Below are positions 25,379 through 35,233 of a stretch of DNA of 64,000 nucleotides, piece after piece. The translations under genes were made by a program, and so were the position numbers. The notes under the pieces are model-generated. The model was not told the origin of the DNA, did no database searches, and worked only from the letters and a program-made list of their open reading frames with translations. The DNA is from Pedobacter psychrotolerans (GTDB taxonomy: Bacteria > Bacteroidota > Bacteroidia > Sphingobacteriales > Sphingobacteriaceae). The first letter of the stretch is position 1. The number at the start of each line of letters is the position of its first letter. The DNA lies in assembly GCF_004340665.1 (NCBI RefSeq), contig NZ_SLWO01000005.1, positions 124,001-188,000 on the forward strand. The letters run 5' to 3'.

Positions 25379-27784
25379 TTAATTCCTCAACGGTTTCCCT
25401 TTTGTTATAATAGATTGAATTCTTTCTAACGATTTCCGCTCCCCTGCCAATGACAAAAATGCCTCTCTTTCCAAATCCAATAAATATTGTTCACTTACTT
25501 CTGTAGGAGATGACAGGTTACCACCACACATAACGTAACCTAATTTCTCGGAGATTTTTTTATCATGTTCAGAAATGTAATGACCGGCATACATACTATT
25601 TGCACCTGCATAAACAATTCCTAAACCCTGTTTACCCAGCACCTTAATATCTGTTCTTTGTACGGGCTTGGTATATCCGGCATCTGCCAGTTCAATTGCT
25701 TTCGCCTTAGCATCTGCCAGCAAGCGATTGCGATTCATAGAGATGGAAAATTTATCTTTTTGCAAATAACCCAGTTCAAAGGCTTCATAACCAGAAGTAG
25801 AAACTTTTGCCATTCCGATGGTCAAAAAGCGCTCTTTTAAGGCATTCTGAACGATTTGATCATCTTTATATTCATCAGAGGCACGTAAAGCAAACTCCTT
25901 TGTTCCGCCACCGCCTGGAATTACACCAACCCCAAATTCGACTAAACCCATATAAGTTTCGGCTGATAACTGAACATGATCAGCATGTAAACTAAATTCG
26001 CAACCACCACCTAAGGTTAAATTATGTGGCGCAACCACAACCGGAATGGAAGAATAACGAATGCGCATAGAGGTATTCTGAAACATGCGAATAGCCATAT
26101 TTAATTCATCCCATTCCTGCTCTACTGCCATCATGAAAATCATTCCAACATTTGCACCTGCAGAGAAATTTGCCCCATCGTTACCAATTACCAGACCTCG
26201 ATAGTCTTTTTCGGCCATATCGATAGCCTTATTGATACCTGAAATCACATCACCGCCAATGGTATTCATTTTGGTATGGAATTCCACGTTTAAAATGCCA
26301 TCACCTAAGTCAATAATGGAAACGCCTGAATTTTTCCATAGGGTTTTATTTTCCCGGATATTTTCTAAAATAATAAATTCATCCGTTCCAGGCAAAGCCT
26401 TATAAGATTTGGTCGGAATATCATAGTACTTTTTAATGCCCGCTTCAACTTTATAAAATGAAGTGTTGCCAGCTTCAAGCATTTCATGCACCCAAGCCGC
26501 CGCCTGATTTCCATATTGCGCCATCCCCTCTATGCCTTCTTTCACACCAACAGCATCCCAAAGTTCAAATGGACCTAATTCCCAACCGAAACCAGCACGC
26601 ATCGCATCATCAATACGGTACAACTCATCAGAAATTTCAGGGATACGATCTGAAACATATTCAAATAATCCAAAAGAAGAATGGCGGAATAATTCACCTG
26701 CCTTGTCTTTTCCTTTAGCAAAAATCTTCATGCGATCCTGAAGATTTTCAACAGGCTTAGTCATTTCTAATGTTGCTGATTTAACCTTTTCCTGAGGCTT
26801 ATATTCAAGCGTTTTCAAATCCAGCGCCAGGATTTCTGTTTTTCCTTCTGCAGTTTTTGTTTTCTTGTAGAAGCCTTGTTTGGTTTTATCTCCAAGCCAC
26901 TTATTTTCTTCCATTTTTTGCACGTAGGCAGGAAGTTTAAATAATTCGTGGGCTTTATCATCCGGGCAGTTATCATATAGCCCTTTTGCCACTTTAATCA
27001 TGGTATCCAGCCCAACCACATCAGAGGTACGGAAAGTAGCAGACTTCGGCCTACCTAATGCAGGACCTGTAAATTTATCTACCTCTTCTACCGTTAAATC
27101 TAATTTATCAACCAAGTGAAGTAAGGCCATAATAGAATAAACCCCCACTCTGTTGGCAATAAATGCAGGCGTATCCTTACATAAAACAGTCGTTTTACCT
27201 AAAAATTTATCACCATAATGCATTAGAAAATCAACGATTTCTGGTTTGGTATGTGGTGTTGGAATTACTTCAAGTAATTTTAAATACCGTGGCGGATTAA
27301 AAAAGTGTGTCCCGCAGAAATGTGCTTTGAAATCTTCACTCCTACCTTCAGCCATTAAATGAATGGGAATTCCAGAAGTATTAGAGGTAATTAATGTGCC
27401 TGGTTTGCGAAATTGTTCTACCTGCTCAAAAACCTTTTTCTTAACATCTAGATTTTCTACCACTACTTCAATTACCCAATCAAAGCCCGCAATTTTCGAC
27501 ATATCATCATCAAAGTTTCCGGTTTTGATTTTATTCAGTACTTTCTTAGAATATACAGGTGATGGGTTTGTTTTCACTGCAGTTTGCAAAGCCGTATTAA
27601 CAATTCGGTTCTTTACTGCCGGCTTATCTAAAATCAGCCCTTTTGCCTGTTCTTCTGCCGTCAGTTCTTTGGGTGCAATGTCCAAAAGCAAAACCTCTAC
27701 ACCAATATTGGCAAAGTGACATGCAATTCGCGAACCCATGATACCCGAACCCAGAACGGCAACTTTATTAATGCTTCGTTTCAT
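25379..27784 (-). CDS. fused 3-hydroxyacyl-CoA dehydrogenase / enoyl-CoA hydratase
   Basis: This 801-residue bifunctional beta-oxidation enzyme has the dehydrogenase part first (FadN-like order). The NAD site is VAVLGSGIMGSRIACH (residues 8-23), and the HxxNPP-type segment GTHFFNPPRYLKLLEV lies near 170-185. The crotonase domain follows from about residue 500, with NDGANFSAGANVG and TLGGGCEFSLHAD giving the oxyanion region. It hydrates enoyl-CoA and oxidises 3-hydroxyacyl-CoA, and should assemble with the adjacent thiolase. It follows the marR gene by 156 bases on the same strand, so MarR control of the whole cluster is likely. Confidence 0.93.
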   Translation of the reverse strand: MKRSINKVAVLGSGIMGSRIACHFANIGVEVLLLDIAPKELTAEEQAKGLILDKPAVKNRIVNTALQTAVKTNPSPVYSKKVLNKIKTGNFDDDMSKIAGFDWVIEVVVENLDVKKKVFEQVEQFRKPGTLITSNTSGIPIHLMAEGRSEDFKAHFCGTHFFNPPRYLKLLEVIPTPHTKPEIVDFLMHYGDKFLGKTTVLCKDTPAFIANRVGVYSIMALLHLVDKLDLTVEEVDKFTGPALGRPKSATFRTSDVVGLDTMIKVAKGLYDNCPDDKAHELFKLPAYVQKMEENKWLGDKTKQGFYKKTKTAEGKTEILALDLKTLEYKPQEKVKSATLEMTKPVENLQDRMKIFAKGKDKAGELFRHSSFGLFEYVSDRIPEISDELYRIDDAMRAGFGWELGPFELWDAVGVKEGIEGMAQYGNQAAAWVHEMLEAGNTSFYKVEAGIKKYYDIPTKSYKALPGTDEFIILENIRENKTLWKNSGVSIIDLGDGILNVEFHTKMNTIGGDVISGINKAIDMAEKDYRGLVIGNDGANFSAGANVGMIFMMAVEQEWDELNMAIRMFQNTSMRIRYSSIPVVVAPHNLTLGGGCEFSLHADHVQLSAETYMGLVEFGVGVIPGGGGTKEFALRASDEYKDDQIVQNALKERFLTIGMAKVSTSGYEAFELGYLQKDKFSISMNRNRLLADAKAKAIELADAGYTKPVQRTDIKVLGKQGLGIVYAGANSMYAGHYISEHDKKISEKLGYVMCGGNLSSPTEVSEQYLLDLEREAFLSLAGERKSLERIQSIITKGKPLRN

Positions 27785-27940
27785 CAGTTTTTATTTATTA
27801 TTTTATTGATCTGATAAGTTTGGCAGATAAAGCTTTAATCTGCTTCTGTTCATCAGTATGCTAAATTTTTATTTCTGTAATGATCTTTAACTAAATACTG
27901 GCTTTGAAAATCATTTAAAAAAAGTTTCATAATCACATGA

Positions 27941-28375
27941 TCAATCAACAGTATAGGCTACAGTAATGTCGTTCAATTTGATTAATAGATTGATAAAGGT
28001 TTCTTTTTCTTTTTTGGAGAAATGTTCATCAAGATATTCGTTAAACTTTCGCACAACGCCTTTAGCTAACTGTTTCTTTTCTTTACCAAAGTCAGTCAGA
28101 AAAACTTTTACCGAACGTTTATCTCCGGCAGAAGCTTCGCGATAAATTAATTTTGCCTCTTCCATGTTGTTTAACATTCTGGATAGACTGGTTGCCTTTA
28201 CACCAAGCAAGCCTGCCAGGTTAGAAACAGCAGTACCTTCTTCGTCATTAATATTAATCAGCATATAACCAATAGCCTGGGTAATTCCAAAACCCGATGC
28301 CATCTGATTGTATTTGTTAAACATATTTTGCCATGCAAATTTCACATGGTAATCAATAGTTTGCTGTTGCTTCAT
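27941..28375 (-). CDS. MarR family transcriptional regulator
   Basis: This 144-residue winged-helix protein probably represses the beta-oxidation genes downstream and itself. The DNA-binding domain spans about residues 40-105, with the recognition part AVSNLAGLLGVKATSLSRMLNNMEEAKLIYREASAGDKRSV-like, including the conserved DKR of the wing. N- and C-terminal helices form the dimer interface. It is the first gene of the cluster, and a palindrome next to its -7 element is a good operator candidate. Fatty acyl-CoA as the ligand is inferred from context only. Confidence 0.9.
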   Translation of the reverse strand: MKQQQTIDYHVKFAWQNMFNKYNQMASGFGITQAIGYMLININDEEGTAVSNLAGLLGVKATSLSRMLNNMEEAKLIYREASAGDKRSVKVFLTDFGKEKKQLAKGVVRKFNEYLDEHFSKKEKETFINLLIKLNDITVAYTVD

Positions 28376-28387
28376 TTCACTAATTTA

Positions 28388-28432
28388 TTATGCTTGCATA
28401 ACAAAGCTAATGAATGTATTTTGTTATTGCAA
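28388..28432 (-). promoter_or_regulatory. marR promoter with palindromic operator candidate
   Basis: On the minus strand ATTG (28433-28430 region) is followed after 20 bases by TAGCTTTG (28409-28402), fitting TTG-N20-TAnnTTTG. The palindrome TTATGCTTGCATAA (28388-28401) abuts the -7 element at the expected transcription start, an ideal place for MarR autorepression. Confidence 0.55.
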
Positions 28433-28500
28433 TAGAAAATTTCAAAATAATTGTCAAAAGATTCTTATAATAGAGGGATACAAATCAGACCTTAAATATT

Positions 28501-29460
28501 ATGCTTTTTAAGAAAAGAAATCTAGTGATATATCTAATGATGCTCCCGGGCTTATCCGCTCTGGCGCAGACATCATATTTTGGAAATACGGCAACCAACA
28601 TTGAAAAGATAGAGAAATTTAAGAAAACGACTACCTTATTTACATTACCTTATTCTGGATATAAAGAAATTGAAAAATATAATGAAGCTATAAAAAAGGT
28701 TTGGACGGTTACACCCTTTAAAATTATTAAACCTGAAGAGTTGGCAACCTATCAGCGTTCAACAGATTATTCTTTTTTTTATCTTGACTCCTATCGTGAA
28801 CAGATTGATACCATAAATAACTTAAACCTTGTTTACGGACTCAAGGTAATTTCTCCATCAATAAAGCCCGATAAGATGGAAGAAATCACGCTGGCTACGA
28901 TCACTTTATTTCCTGATGCACTTACCAACCTACAAATGACGTTTATTGAGCAGTCAAATACCAAGAGAGCTGCAAGATCAAAACTGTTAAGTTTACTTTA
29001 TAATCAAGCTGTTTTCTTCAACTGGTCTCCTGGCTTCCTTTCAGGTTATTTAAAACAGATTAATGATGGATTGTTATCGAATCAAACACGTGGATTAGAT
29101 TATTCGTTTTACAACACTAAAAGACTTCCACAACTGGTTAATGAAACATTATATGTTCCTGAATATGTTCGGGAAGTTTTCTCTTCCCAGACCGCTCCTT
29201 CAGCACAAGAGACTCCGGCTGAAGAACAATATCGATATAAACTCAAATTCGTATCAAATGAAATATTAGATAGCTTAATCCTGAATAAAGACTCAAACAT
29301 TAAATACTTGGTTTATACCAAACGTTCGAGTGATAAAATCATTAGCATTTATGATAGTACAGATGGATTATTGATTTATCAGATATTCTCCTTTCAGTCG
29401 CCAAATTTTAGCATGAGTGATTTGAATAATATAAAGAAGACAATCAAATTGATTCAATAG
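28501..29460 (+). CDS. secreted protein of unknown function
   Basis: This 319-residue protein has a signal peptide (MLFKKRNLVIYLMMLPGLSALAQ, cleavage near 23) and no lipobox or membrane segment, so it is likely periplasmic or outer-membrane associated. It is rich in Tyr, Lys and Asn, with no motif I recognise. It is transcribed divergently from marR, with 125 bases between them, and ends at a bidirectional terminator shared with the ompA-like gene. No function can be proposed from the sequence. Confidence 0.65.
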   Translation: MLFKKRNLVIYLMMLPGLSALAQTSYFGNTATNIEKIEKFKKTTTLFTLPYSGYKEIEKYNEAIKKVWTVTPFKIIKPEELATYQRSTDYSFFYLDSYREQIDTINNLNLVYGLKVISPSIKPDKMEEITLATITLFPDALTNLQMTFIEQSNTKRAARSKLLSLLYNQAVFFNWSPGFLSGYLKQINDGLLSNQTRGLDYSFYNTKRLPQLVNETLYVPEYVREVFSSQTAPSAQETPAEEQYRYKLKFVSNEILDSLILNKDSNIKYLVYTKRSSDKIISIYDSTDGLLIYQIFSFQSPNFSMSDLNNIKKTIKLIQ

Positions 29461-29503
29461 CAGAATGATGATCAACCAAGCGTAAAAATGTTATACCATA
29501 AAA

Positions 29504-29531
29504 AAAGCCTCCGATTTTCATCGGAGGCTTT
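29504..29531. terminator. bidirectional terminator
   Basis: AAAGCCTCCGA (29504-29514) pairs perfectly with TCGGAGGCTTT (29521-29531) around TTTTCA. A-tract on one side and T-rich sequence on the other allow it to serve both convergent genes. Confidence 0.85.
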
Positions 29532-29551
29532 AATTTTTATTTAACTATTGA

Positions 29552-30865
29552 CTAGTACAATGTAAATTCTACACGACGATTTTTTTGACGACCAGCTGCA
29601 GTTTTGTTGGTTGCAATTGGTTGACCCATTCCGTAACCTGTAGCCTCAATACGTGATGCATTTGCACCTTGAGATACTAAGTAAGCTTTTACAGACTCAG
29701 CTCTTTCTTTAGATAAACGTAAGTTTAATTCTTTTGAACCTGTGTTATCTGTATGGCCAGCTAATTTTAAGCTAAAGTTTTTCTGCACTAATAATGCAGC
29801 AACTCTGTTTAATGAAGCATAAGATTTAGAACGGATAGTTGCTTTACCTAAATCAAACTCTAAGTTTTTAATGGCTTCGCTTACTACTTTACGATCTTCT
29901 TCAGTAATTACAGTTACTTGAGGTTTTGGAGTCACTAATGGACAACCTGAACCATCTACAACTGTTCCTGATGGAGTATCTGGACATTTATCTAATTTAT
30001 CAGCAACACCGTCACCATCAGAATCTTTTAAAATGTCAGACATTTCTGAACGTAATTTTGCGTTTTCAGCTTTTTGAGCATCAAGATCACCTTTTAAAGC
30101 ATCAGCAGTTTGTTTTGCTTTTAATGCCTCATCATAAGTTAAAGCAACCGGATTGTGGAAAGCCAATTGTTTTCCACTTCCCAATGCAAATTCTAAACCA
30201 GCATAAGCATAGTTATATTTGTCATTGCTTCCTCTGTAATAACCATCTAAGTTATCTCCATCAACAAAGTTGATTGTCCATCCTAAATCGAAGTTTACAG
30301 CATCAGAGATTTTAAATTTAGCACCAAGGCCTACCGGGATGATTAATTCACTGATTGTTTTATCACCAGCATATAATGAAGTACCGTTAGCAGTAGTAAT
30401 TGTTGGTTTGTAACCAGCTAAACCTGCACCGGCAGATACATAAAGTTGCAAAGCATTCTCTTTTTTGAACATATCGATGTTAAACATGTTCACCACAGCA
30501 TTTAAACTACCCGAATATTCTAATTGGGTATCAAAAGATGAAACAGAAGAGTTATTTGCTACGCCACTGTCATAAGCTTCAGTATTATCACCCTTTAATT
30601 TACCTCTTACCCCGTCTAAACGTAAAGAGAAATAAGGTGTAAATTGTTTCTTAATGTAAAGGCCATAACCAAAACTAGTTTTGTTATTGCTAAAATCATT
30701 TTTACCACCTAGCGGAGAAAGTGGCGTTAAAGCACCAGCGTTAACACCAATAGACCAAGTTCTGAAAGGTGTAGTTGAGGTAACTGGTTCCTGTGCCAAA
30801 GCAGCAGTTCCAATGAACAAACCGGCCAATGCTACCGGTAAAGACTTAAATAGATTTAATTTCAT
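29552..30865 (-). CDS. OmpA family outer membrane protein
   Basis: This 437-residue protein has a signal peptide (cleavage after ALAQ near residue 24), an N-terminal beta-barrel of about 200 residues, a short coiled segment (DALKGDLDAQKAENAKL), a thrombospondin type 3 calcium motif (DSDGDGVADKLDKCPDTPSG), and a C-terminal OmpA domain (about 320-437) with LAGHTDNTGSKELNLRLSKE and NRRVEFTLY that binds peptidoglycan. It links the outer membrane to the cell wall. It is a single gene bounded by a strong terminator. Confidence 0.93.
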   Translation of the reverse strand: MKLNLFKSLPVALAGLFIGTAALAQEPVTSTTPFRTWSIGVNAGALTPLSPLGGKNDFSNNKTSFGYGLYIKKQFTPYFSLRLDGVRGKLKGDNTEAYDSGVANNSSVSSFDTQLEYSGSLNAVVNMFNIDMFKKENALQLYVSAGAGLAGYKPTITTANGTSLYAGDKTISELIIPVGLGAKFKISDAVNFDLGWTINFVDGDNLDGYYRGSNDKYNYAYAGLEFALGSGKQLAFHNPVALTYDEALKAKQTADALKGDLDAQKAENAKLRSEMSDILKDSDGDGVADKLDKCPDTPSGTVVDGSGCPLVTPKPQVTVITEEDRKVVSEAIKNLEFDLGKATIRSKSYASLNRVAALLVQKNFSLKLAGHTDNTGSKELNLRLSKERAESVKAYLVSQGANASRIEATGYGMGQPIATNKTAAGRQKNRRVEFTLY

Positions 30866-30955
30866 GTTCGTTATATTAATTTGTAAGCGTTAGCCATGAT
30901 AAGCAATTGCCATACCAAAAATGACAATTTAAGAAAATTTTAACCAATTGAATCC

Positions 30956-32671
30956 TTAATATCCAATGGCTTGATCATCTCCACGTGGATCTGCTCCACC
31001 CTGATAACTTCCATTTTTAGTTTTCAAAATAGCATCTACTCTACCAATAGCTCCCCGAGGCACCATTTTATATCCTTTTAATTTTAGTTTTTCTAGTGAT
31101 ACACTATCAATCGCACCCTTTTCAAAATATACCTCATCAGGTAACCATTGGTGATGAAATTTCTTGGCAGAAACTGCCTGCGGCATATTCATGTCAAAAT
31201 CAATCACATTAATGATCGTTTGAAATACAGAGGTGATAATCGTTGAACCACCTGGTGTACCTACTACCATAAATAAATTTCCATTTTTCTCTACAATGCT
31301 GGGGGTCATGGAACTTAACATTCGTTTATTAGGTGCAATGGCATTGGCCTCTCCACCAACCAATCCATACATATTGGGTGCGCCTGGTTTTACAGAAAAA
31401 TCATCCATTTCATTATTTAAGAGAAAACCTGCACCTTTCACCACAACCAGCGACCCATAAGAACCATTAAGGGTAGTGGTGATGGAAACAGCATTTCCAT
31501 CATGATCTACGATAGAAAAGTGTGTCGTTTCTTCATGTTCAGCACCATTGATTTCTCCAGCCATAACCTGGTTACTTGGTGTCGCGGCTGACCAGCTAAA
31601 ATCGGCCATACGTTTTTTATTATAGGCCGCATTAAGTAACTGACTCTGCGGAACATTGTAAAAATCAGGATCACCAAGGTGCGTTGCACGATCTGCATAA
31701 ACCCTTCGTTCTGCCTCCACAATCACCTGAACTGTAGAGTCTTTATTGTAACCCCATCTTTTTAGGGGAAAAGGTTCTACACTTTTTAATAATTGTATCA
31801 ATGCAATACCACCGCTCGAAGTTGGCGGCATGGTAATAATTTTATAACCGCGATAATCACCTATAATAGGCTTGCGCCATTTAGCATGGTAATTTTGCAA
31901 ATCTTCTTTGGTAATCAATCCCTTTCCACCCTGCATTTCTGCCACGATAGAATCAGCGACAGGCCCTTCGTAAAACCCTGCCCGGCCTTTTTCCTGAATG
32001 TGTTTTAATGTGTTGGCCAATTCATTTTGTACCAGTAAATCATTTTCTTTCCAGGTACTTTCTAAATTTATAAATGCTGTTCCTTTAGGATTAAACATCA
32101 TCAGTTTTTGATGCAGACCGTTCAATTCTCCTGCTTGGCGTTTTGTAATTTTGAAACCGTTATGAGCTAAATCTATTGCTGGCTGAAGTACCTGCGCCCA
32201 GGTTAACTTACCATATTTGCGATGGGCTTCTACCATTCCATCCACAGATCCCGGAACACCTGCGGCCAGGTGACCGTATAAGCTTTTGTCTACAATAGGA
32301 TTTCCAGCGGCATCCAGATACATATCTCTGCTTGCGCCTGCAGCAGCTTTTTCTCTAAAATCGAGCGTGTTTACTTCACCTTTGGCAGAACGATAAACCA
32401 TAAAACCACCACCACCAATATTGCCCGCATTTGGATAAACTACAGCTAATGCAAATTGAACGGCTACCGCAGCATCAACTGCATTTCCTCCTTTTTTTAA
32501 GATATCAATCCCTACCTGGGAAGCTTCGGGATGCGCAGATACCACCATTCCATTTTTATATTCACCACTGTTATTTTTACCAAGCTGCCCGGTTACACAT
32601 CCTGAAATGATAATGGCAATAGTGGTAAAAACCGATGAGAACTTAATGAGGGGCTTTATAGTTTTCTGCAT
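30956..32671 (-). CDS. ggt: gamma-glutamyltransferase lipoprotein
   Basis: This 571-residue N-terminal nucleophile hydrolase cleaves gamma-glutamyl bonds, mainly of glutathione, outside the cytoplasm. The signal peptide ends in a lipobox (IIISGC, C25 from the ATG at 32671), so the enzyme is membrane-anchored. Autoprocessing and nucleophile Thr are in EETTHFSIVDHDGNAVS (around residue 380), followed by TTTLNGSYGS. The PGSVDGM and GGGGFMVY segments of the large subunit are also present. An in-frame TTG at 32698 is not favoured. The 5' end overlaps the 3' end of the acyl-CoA synthetase gene by 29 bases, so both share a transcript. Confidence 0.93.
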   Translation of the reverse strand: MQKTIKPLIKFSSVFTTIAIIISGCVTGQLGKNNSGEYKNGMVVSAHPEASQVGIDILKKGGNAVDAAVAVQFALAVVYPNAGNIGGGGFMVYRSAKGEVNTLDFREKAAAGASRDMYLDAAGNPIVDKSLYGHLAAGVPGSVDGMVEAHRKYGKLTWAQVLQPAIDLAHNGFKITKRQAGELNGLHQKLMMFNPKGTAFINLESTWKENDLLVQNELANTLKHIQEKGRAGFYEGPVADSIVAEMQGGKGLITKEDLQNYHAKWRKPIIGDYRGYKIITMPPTSSGGIALIQLLKSVEPFPLKRWGYNKDSTVQVIVEAERRVYADRATHLGDPDFYNVPQSQLLNAAYNKKRMADFSWSAATPSNQVMAGEINGAEHEETTHFSIVDHDGNAVSITTTLNGSYGSLVVVKGAGFLLNNEMDDFSVKPGAPNMYGLVGGEANAIAPNKRMLSSMTPSIVEKNGNLFMVVGTPGGSTIITSVFQTIINVIDFDMNMPQAVSAKKFHHQWLPDEVYFEKGAIDSVSLEKLKLKGYKMVPRGAIGRVDAILKTKNGSYQGGADPRGDDQAIGY

Positions 32672-34418
32672 CCTTATATATCTTTTCAATAATATCAATA
32701 TTTTTTTCTGTAATTACTTTTCGTTTTAAACTAAGTTTTGGGGTTAGCTCGCCACCATCAATACTCCACTCTTTAGGCAGTAAAGCAAATCTTTTAACCT
32801 GTTCCCACTTGCCAAAATCAACACTTAACGATTCAACAACTTCATTATACTTAACTAAAACCTGCTCGTTTTTGATCAGTTCTTCCTGAGTGGTAAAGGT
32901 AATACCTTTTTTAGTTGCCCAGGATTTTAGGGTTTCAAAATTTGGAACAATTAAGGCTGATGGAAATTTTCTATTCTCACCCAAAACCATAATCTGCTCA
33001 ATAAAAATAGATTCTTTATATTTATTCTCAAGCATTTGTGGCGCAACATATTTACCGCCTGCCGTTTTAAACATTTCTTTTTTGCGATCGGTAATTTTTA
33101 AGAATCTACCATCTATTAATTCTCCTATATCACCTGTATGAAACCACCCCTCCTGATCTAGTGCTTCATCTGTTAAGTCAGGGCGTTTATAATAACCTTT
33201 CATGACCTGATGGCCTCTGGTTAACACTTCACCATCCTGGGCAATTTTAACTTCAACACCCGTAATCACTTCGCCAACGGTTCCAAACATAGTGCCGCCG
33301 AAACGATTAACCGTGATTACCGGAGAGGTTTCTGTTAAGCCATAGCCTTCAAAAACAGGCATCCCCGCTGCCCAGAAAATTCGGGCCAGACGTGGGTTTA
33401 AAGCAGCTCCACCAGATACAATCACTACGATTTCTCCCCCCAAAGCTTCTTGCCACTTTTTAAACACCAGTTTTCTGGCAATACTTAATTTAAAGTTATA
33501 CCAGGCCCCCGCATCAATCGTGTATCGTTCGGCCAAAGCCACAGACCAAAAAAAGATTCCTCTTTTAATACCTGTCAGGGCTTTACCCTTTTCCATGATC
33601 TTATCATATACCTTTTCCAGCAATCGCGGTACCGTAGAAAATGCATTCGGTTTTACATGCTGAATATCTGCTACAATAGTTTCCATGCTTTCTGCATAAT
33701 AAACCGCGGTATGGTTGTATAAATACAGATAGATAATCATCCGCTCAAAAATGTGGGATAATGGCAAAAAGCTTAACCCCTTTTCTACACCTTTAGGCAT
33801 CACTACCAGTGAATTAACAAAATTGGAAACAAGATTATTGTGCGTTAACATTACACCTTTTGGTGTTCCTGTCGTACCAGAGGTATAAATTAAGGTGAGA
33901 ATATCTTCCGGATCTACCTTATCACGATATTTATCCAGATTAATATCAACTGAGGTTTTTCCAAGCTCAGTTAGAATTTTCCAATTCTCAACACCTTCAA
34001 CCTCATTAAAACTATATATTTTGATGTCAGGATTGGTCTCTTGAATACAAGGCTTTACTTTTTCATATAGCTCCTGATCAGCAACAAAAATGATGGAAAT
34101 TTCTGCATCTTTTAAAATGAACTGAATATCATGTCCGGCTAAGGTTGGATATAATGGAATCTGGTAAGCACCGATCTGATTGACGGCAAAATCAACAATG
34201 TTCCATTCTGGCCTGTTGTGAGACATTACCCCTACCCGGCTGTCTTTTGCCATTCCAACACTGATTAATCCGCGGCTCAAGTTGTCAACCGCACTACAGA
34301 ATTCTGTTGTACTATAATTGACCCACTTTCCTTTAATTTTCCCACTAACAAATTCTTGCTTAGGTTGTTCCAAGCTGTATTTTAATAGATCGAAAACTCG
34401 TTTAATTTCTGCAGCCAT
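32643..34418 (-). CDS. long-chain acyl-CoA synthetase (AMP-forming)
   Basis: This 591-residue enzyme activates fatty acids with ATP and CoA. The P-loop-like motif is LIYTSGTTGTPKGVMLTHNN (about 173-192), with GYGLTETSPVI and GWFHTGDIGELIDGRFLKITDRKKE further on, all typical of long-chain acyl-CoA ligases. The ATG at 34418 (MAAEIKRVF) is preferred over the TTG at 34427. It feeds the beta-oxidation enzymes encoded at 21-28 kb. It overlaps the start of ggt by 29 bases; the pairing of these two functions is not obviously meaningful. Confidence 0.94.
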   Translation of the reverse strand: MAAEIKRVFDLLKYSLEQPKQEFVSGKIKGKWVNYSTTEFCSAVDNLSRGLISVGMAKDSRVGVMSHNRPEWNIVDFAVNQIGAYQIPLYPTLAGHDIQFILKDAEISIIFVADQELYEKVKPCIQETNPDIKIYSFNEVEGVENWKILTELGKTSVDINLDKYRDKVDPEDILTLIYTSGTTGTPKGVMLTHNNLVSNFVNSLVVMPKGVEKGLSFLPLSHIFERMIIYLYLYNHTAVYYAESMETIVADIQHVKPNAFSTVPRLLEKVYDKIMEKGKALTGIKRGIFFWSVALAERYTIDAGAWYNFKLSIARKLVFKKWQEALGGEIVVIVSGGAALNPRLARIFWAAGMPVFEGYGLTETSPVITVNRFGGTMFGTVGEVITGVEVKIAQDGEVLTRGHQVMKGYYKRPDLTDEALDQEGWFHTGDIGELIDGRFLKITDRKKEMFKTAGGKYVAPQMLENKYKESIFIEQIMVLGENRKFPSALIVPNFETLKSWATKKGITFTTQEELIKNEQVLVKYNEVVESLSVDFGKWEQVKRFALLPKEWSIDGGELTPKLSLKRKVITEKNIDIIEKIYKDAENYKAPH

Positions 34419-34683
34419 ATCATTCAATATATTTGGTTAAGTTAAAAAAATCAACACAAAAGATATCACATCCTATTATGTTTTCCTTTGAATAATTTTG
34501 TCTGAAGCTGGTAAACCAGAACAAAATCTATCATTCAAAAATATTTGACTAAACTTAAGAATTAGATAATTACTATGCAAGCATTGTTTTTTATCTTTAA
34601 AATTTTGACCCAAAAAACATAATCGGCATTAAAGTTGTTAGGCAGATCTTAATTAAGAAATTATTAATTTAAAAAGCTCGATT

Positions 34684-35157
34684 ATGAGGAAGTTATTTAC
34701 AATTTTAGGATGCATTGCTTTATTTACTGTTGCTACAACAACTGTTAAAGCACAAAATTACAAAAATGCAATTGGTGGTCGTTTTGGAACAGCTAATGGT
34801 GTGAGTTTTAAAACTGGCCTGAATAAAGGTGCTATGTTGGAATTAATTGGTAATTTCAGAAGTACAAAAGGTGTAGATTATTTAAGATTAACTGGTTTAT
34901 ATGAAGTGTATAACCCAATTAATGGCGCTGATGGACTTACTTGGTATTATGGTGGTGGTGGTACTATCGGATCATACAAAGTAAAAGGCTTTGATAGCGA
35001 TGTTTATTTAGGATTAAATGGTGTTTTAGGTTTAGATTACAAATTTAAAGGTGCTCCAATTAACTTATCTTTGGATTGGGTACCAACTTTACAATTAACG
35101 CCTGATACAGATTTTTATAGTGGTGATGTTGGCTTAGGCGTTCGTTTCACTTTCTAG
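34684..35157 (+). CDS. small outer membrane beta-barrel protein
   Basis: This 157-residue protein has a signal peptide (MRKLFTILGCIALFTVATTTVKAQ) and a mature part of alternating Gly/aromatic beta-strands that ends GDVGLGVRFTF, with the terminal Phe typical of outer membrane barrels. It is too short for OmpA or OmpW and probably forms an eight-stranded barrel. No function is known. It is divergent from the acyl-CoA synthetase operon and ends at a shared terminator. Confidence 0.75.
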   Translation: MRKLFTILGCIALFTVATTTVKAQNYKNAIGGRFGTANGVSFKTGLNKGAMLELIGNFRSTKGVDYLRLTGLYEVYNPINGADGLTWYYGGGGTIGSYKVKGFDSDVYLGLNGVLGLDYKFKGAPINLSLDWVPTLQLTPDTDFYSGDVGLGVRFTF

Positions 35158-35174
35158 AAAAAAGTTTTTTTTAT

Positions 35175-35212
35175 AAAAAGTCCTGCAAGATTCATTTCCT
35201 GCAGGACTTTTT
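35175..35212. terminator. bidirectional terminator
   Basis: AAAAAGTCCTGCA (35175-35187) pairs perfectly with TGCAGGACTTTTT (35200-35212) around a 12-base loop. It lies between two convergent genes with T-tracts in both directions. Confidence 0.9.
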
Positions 35213-35233
35213 TATTGACTTCAAACTTCAAAT

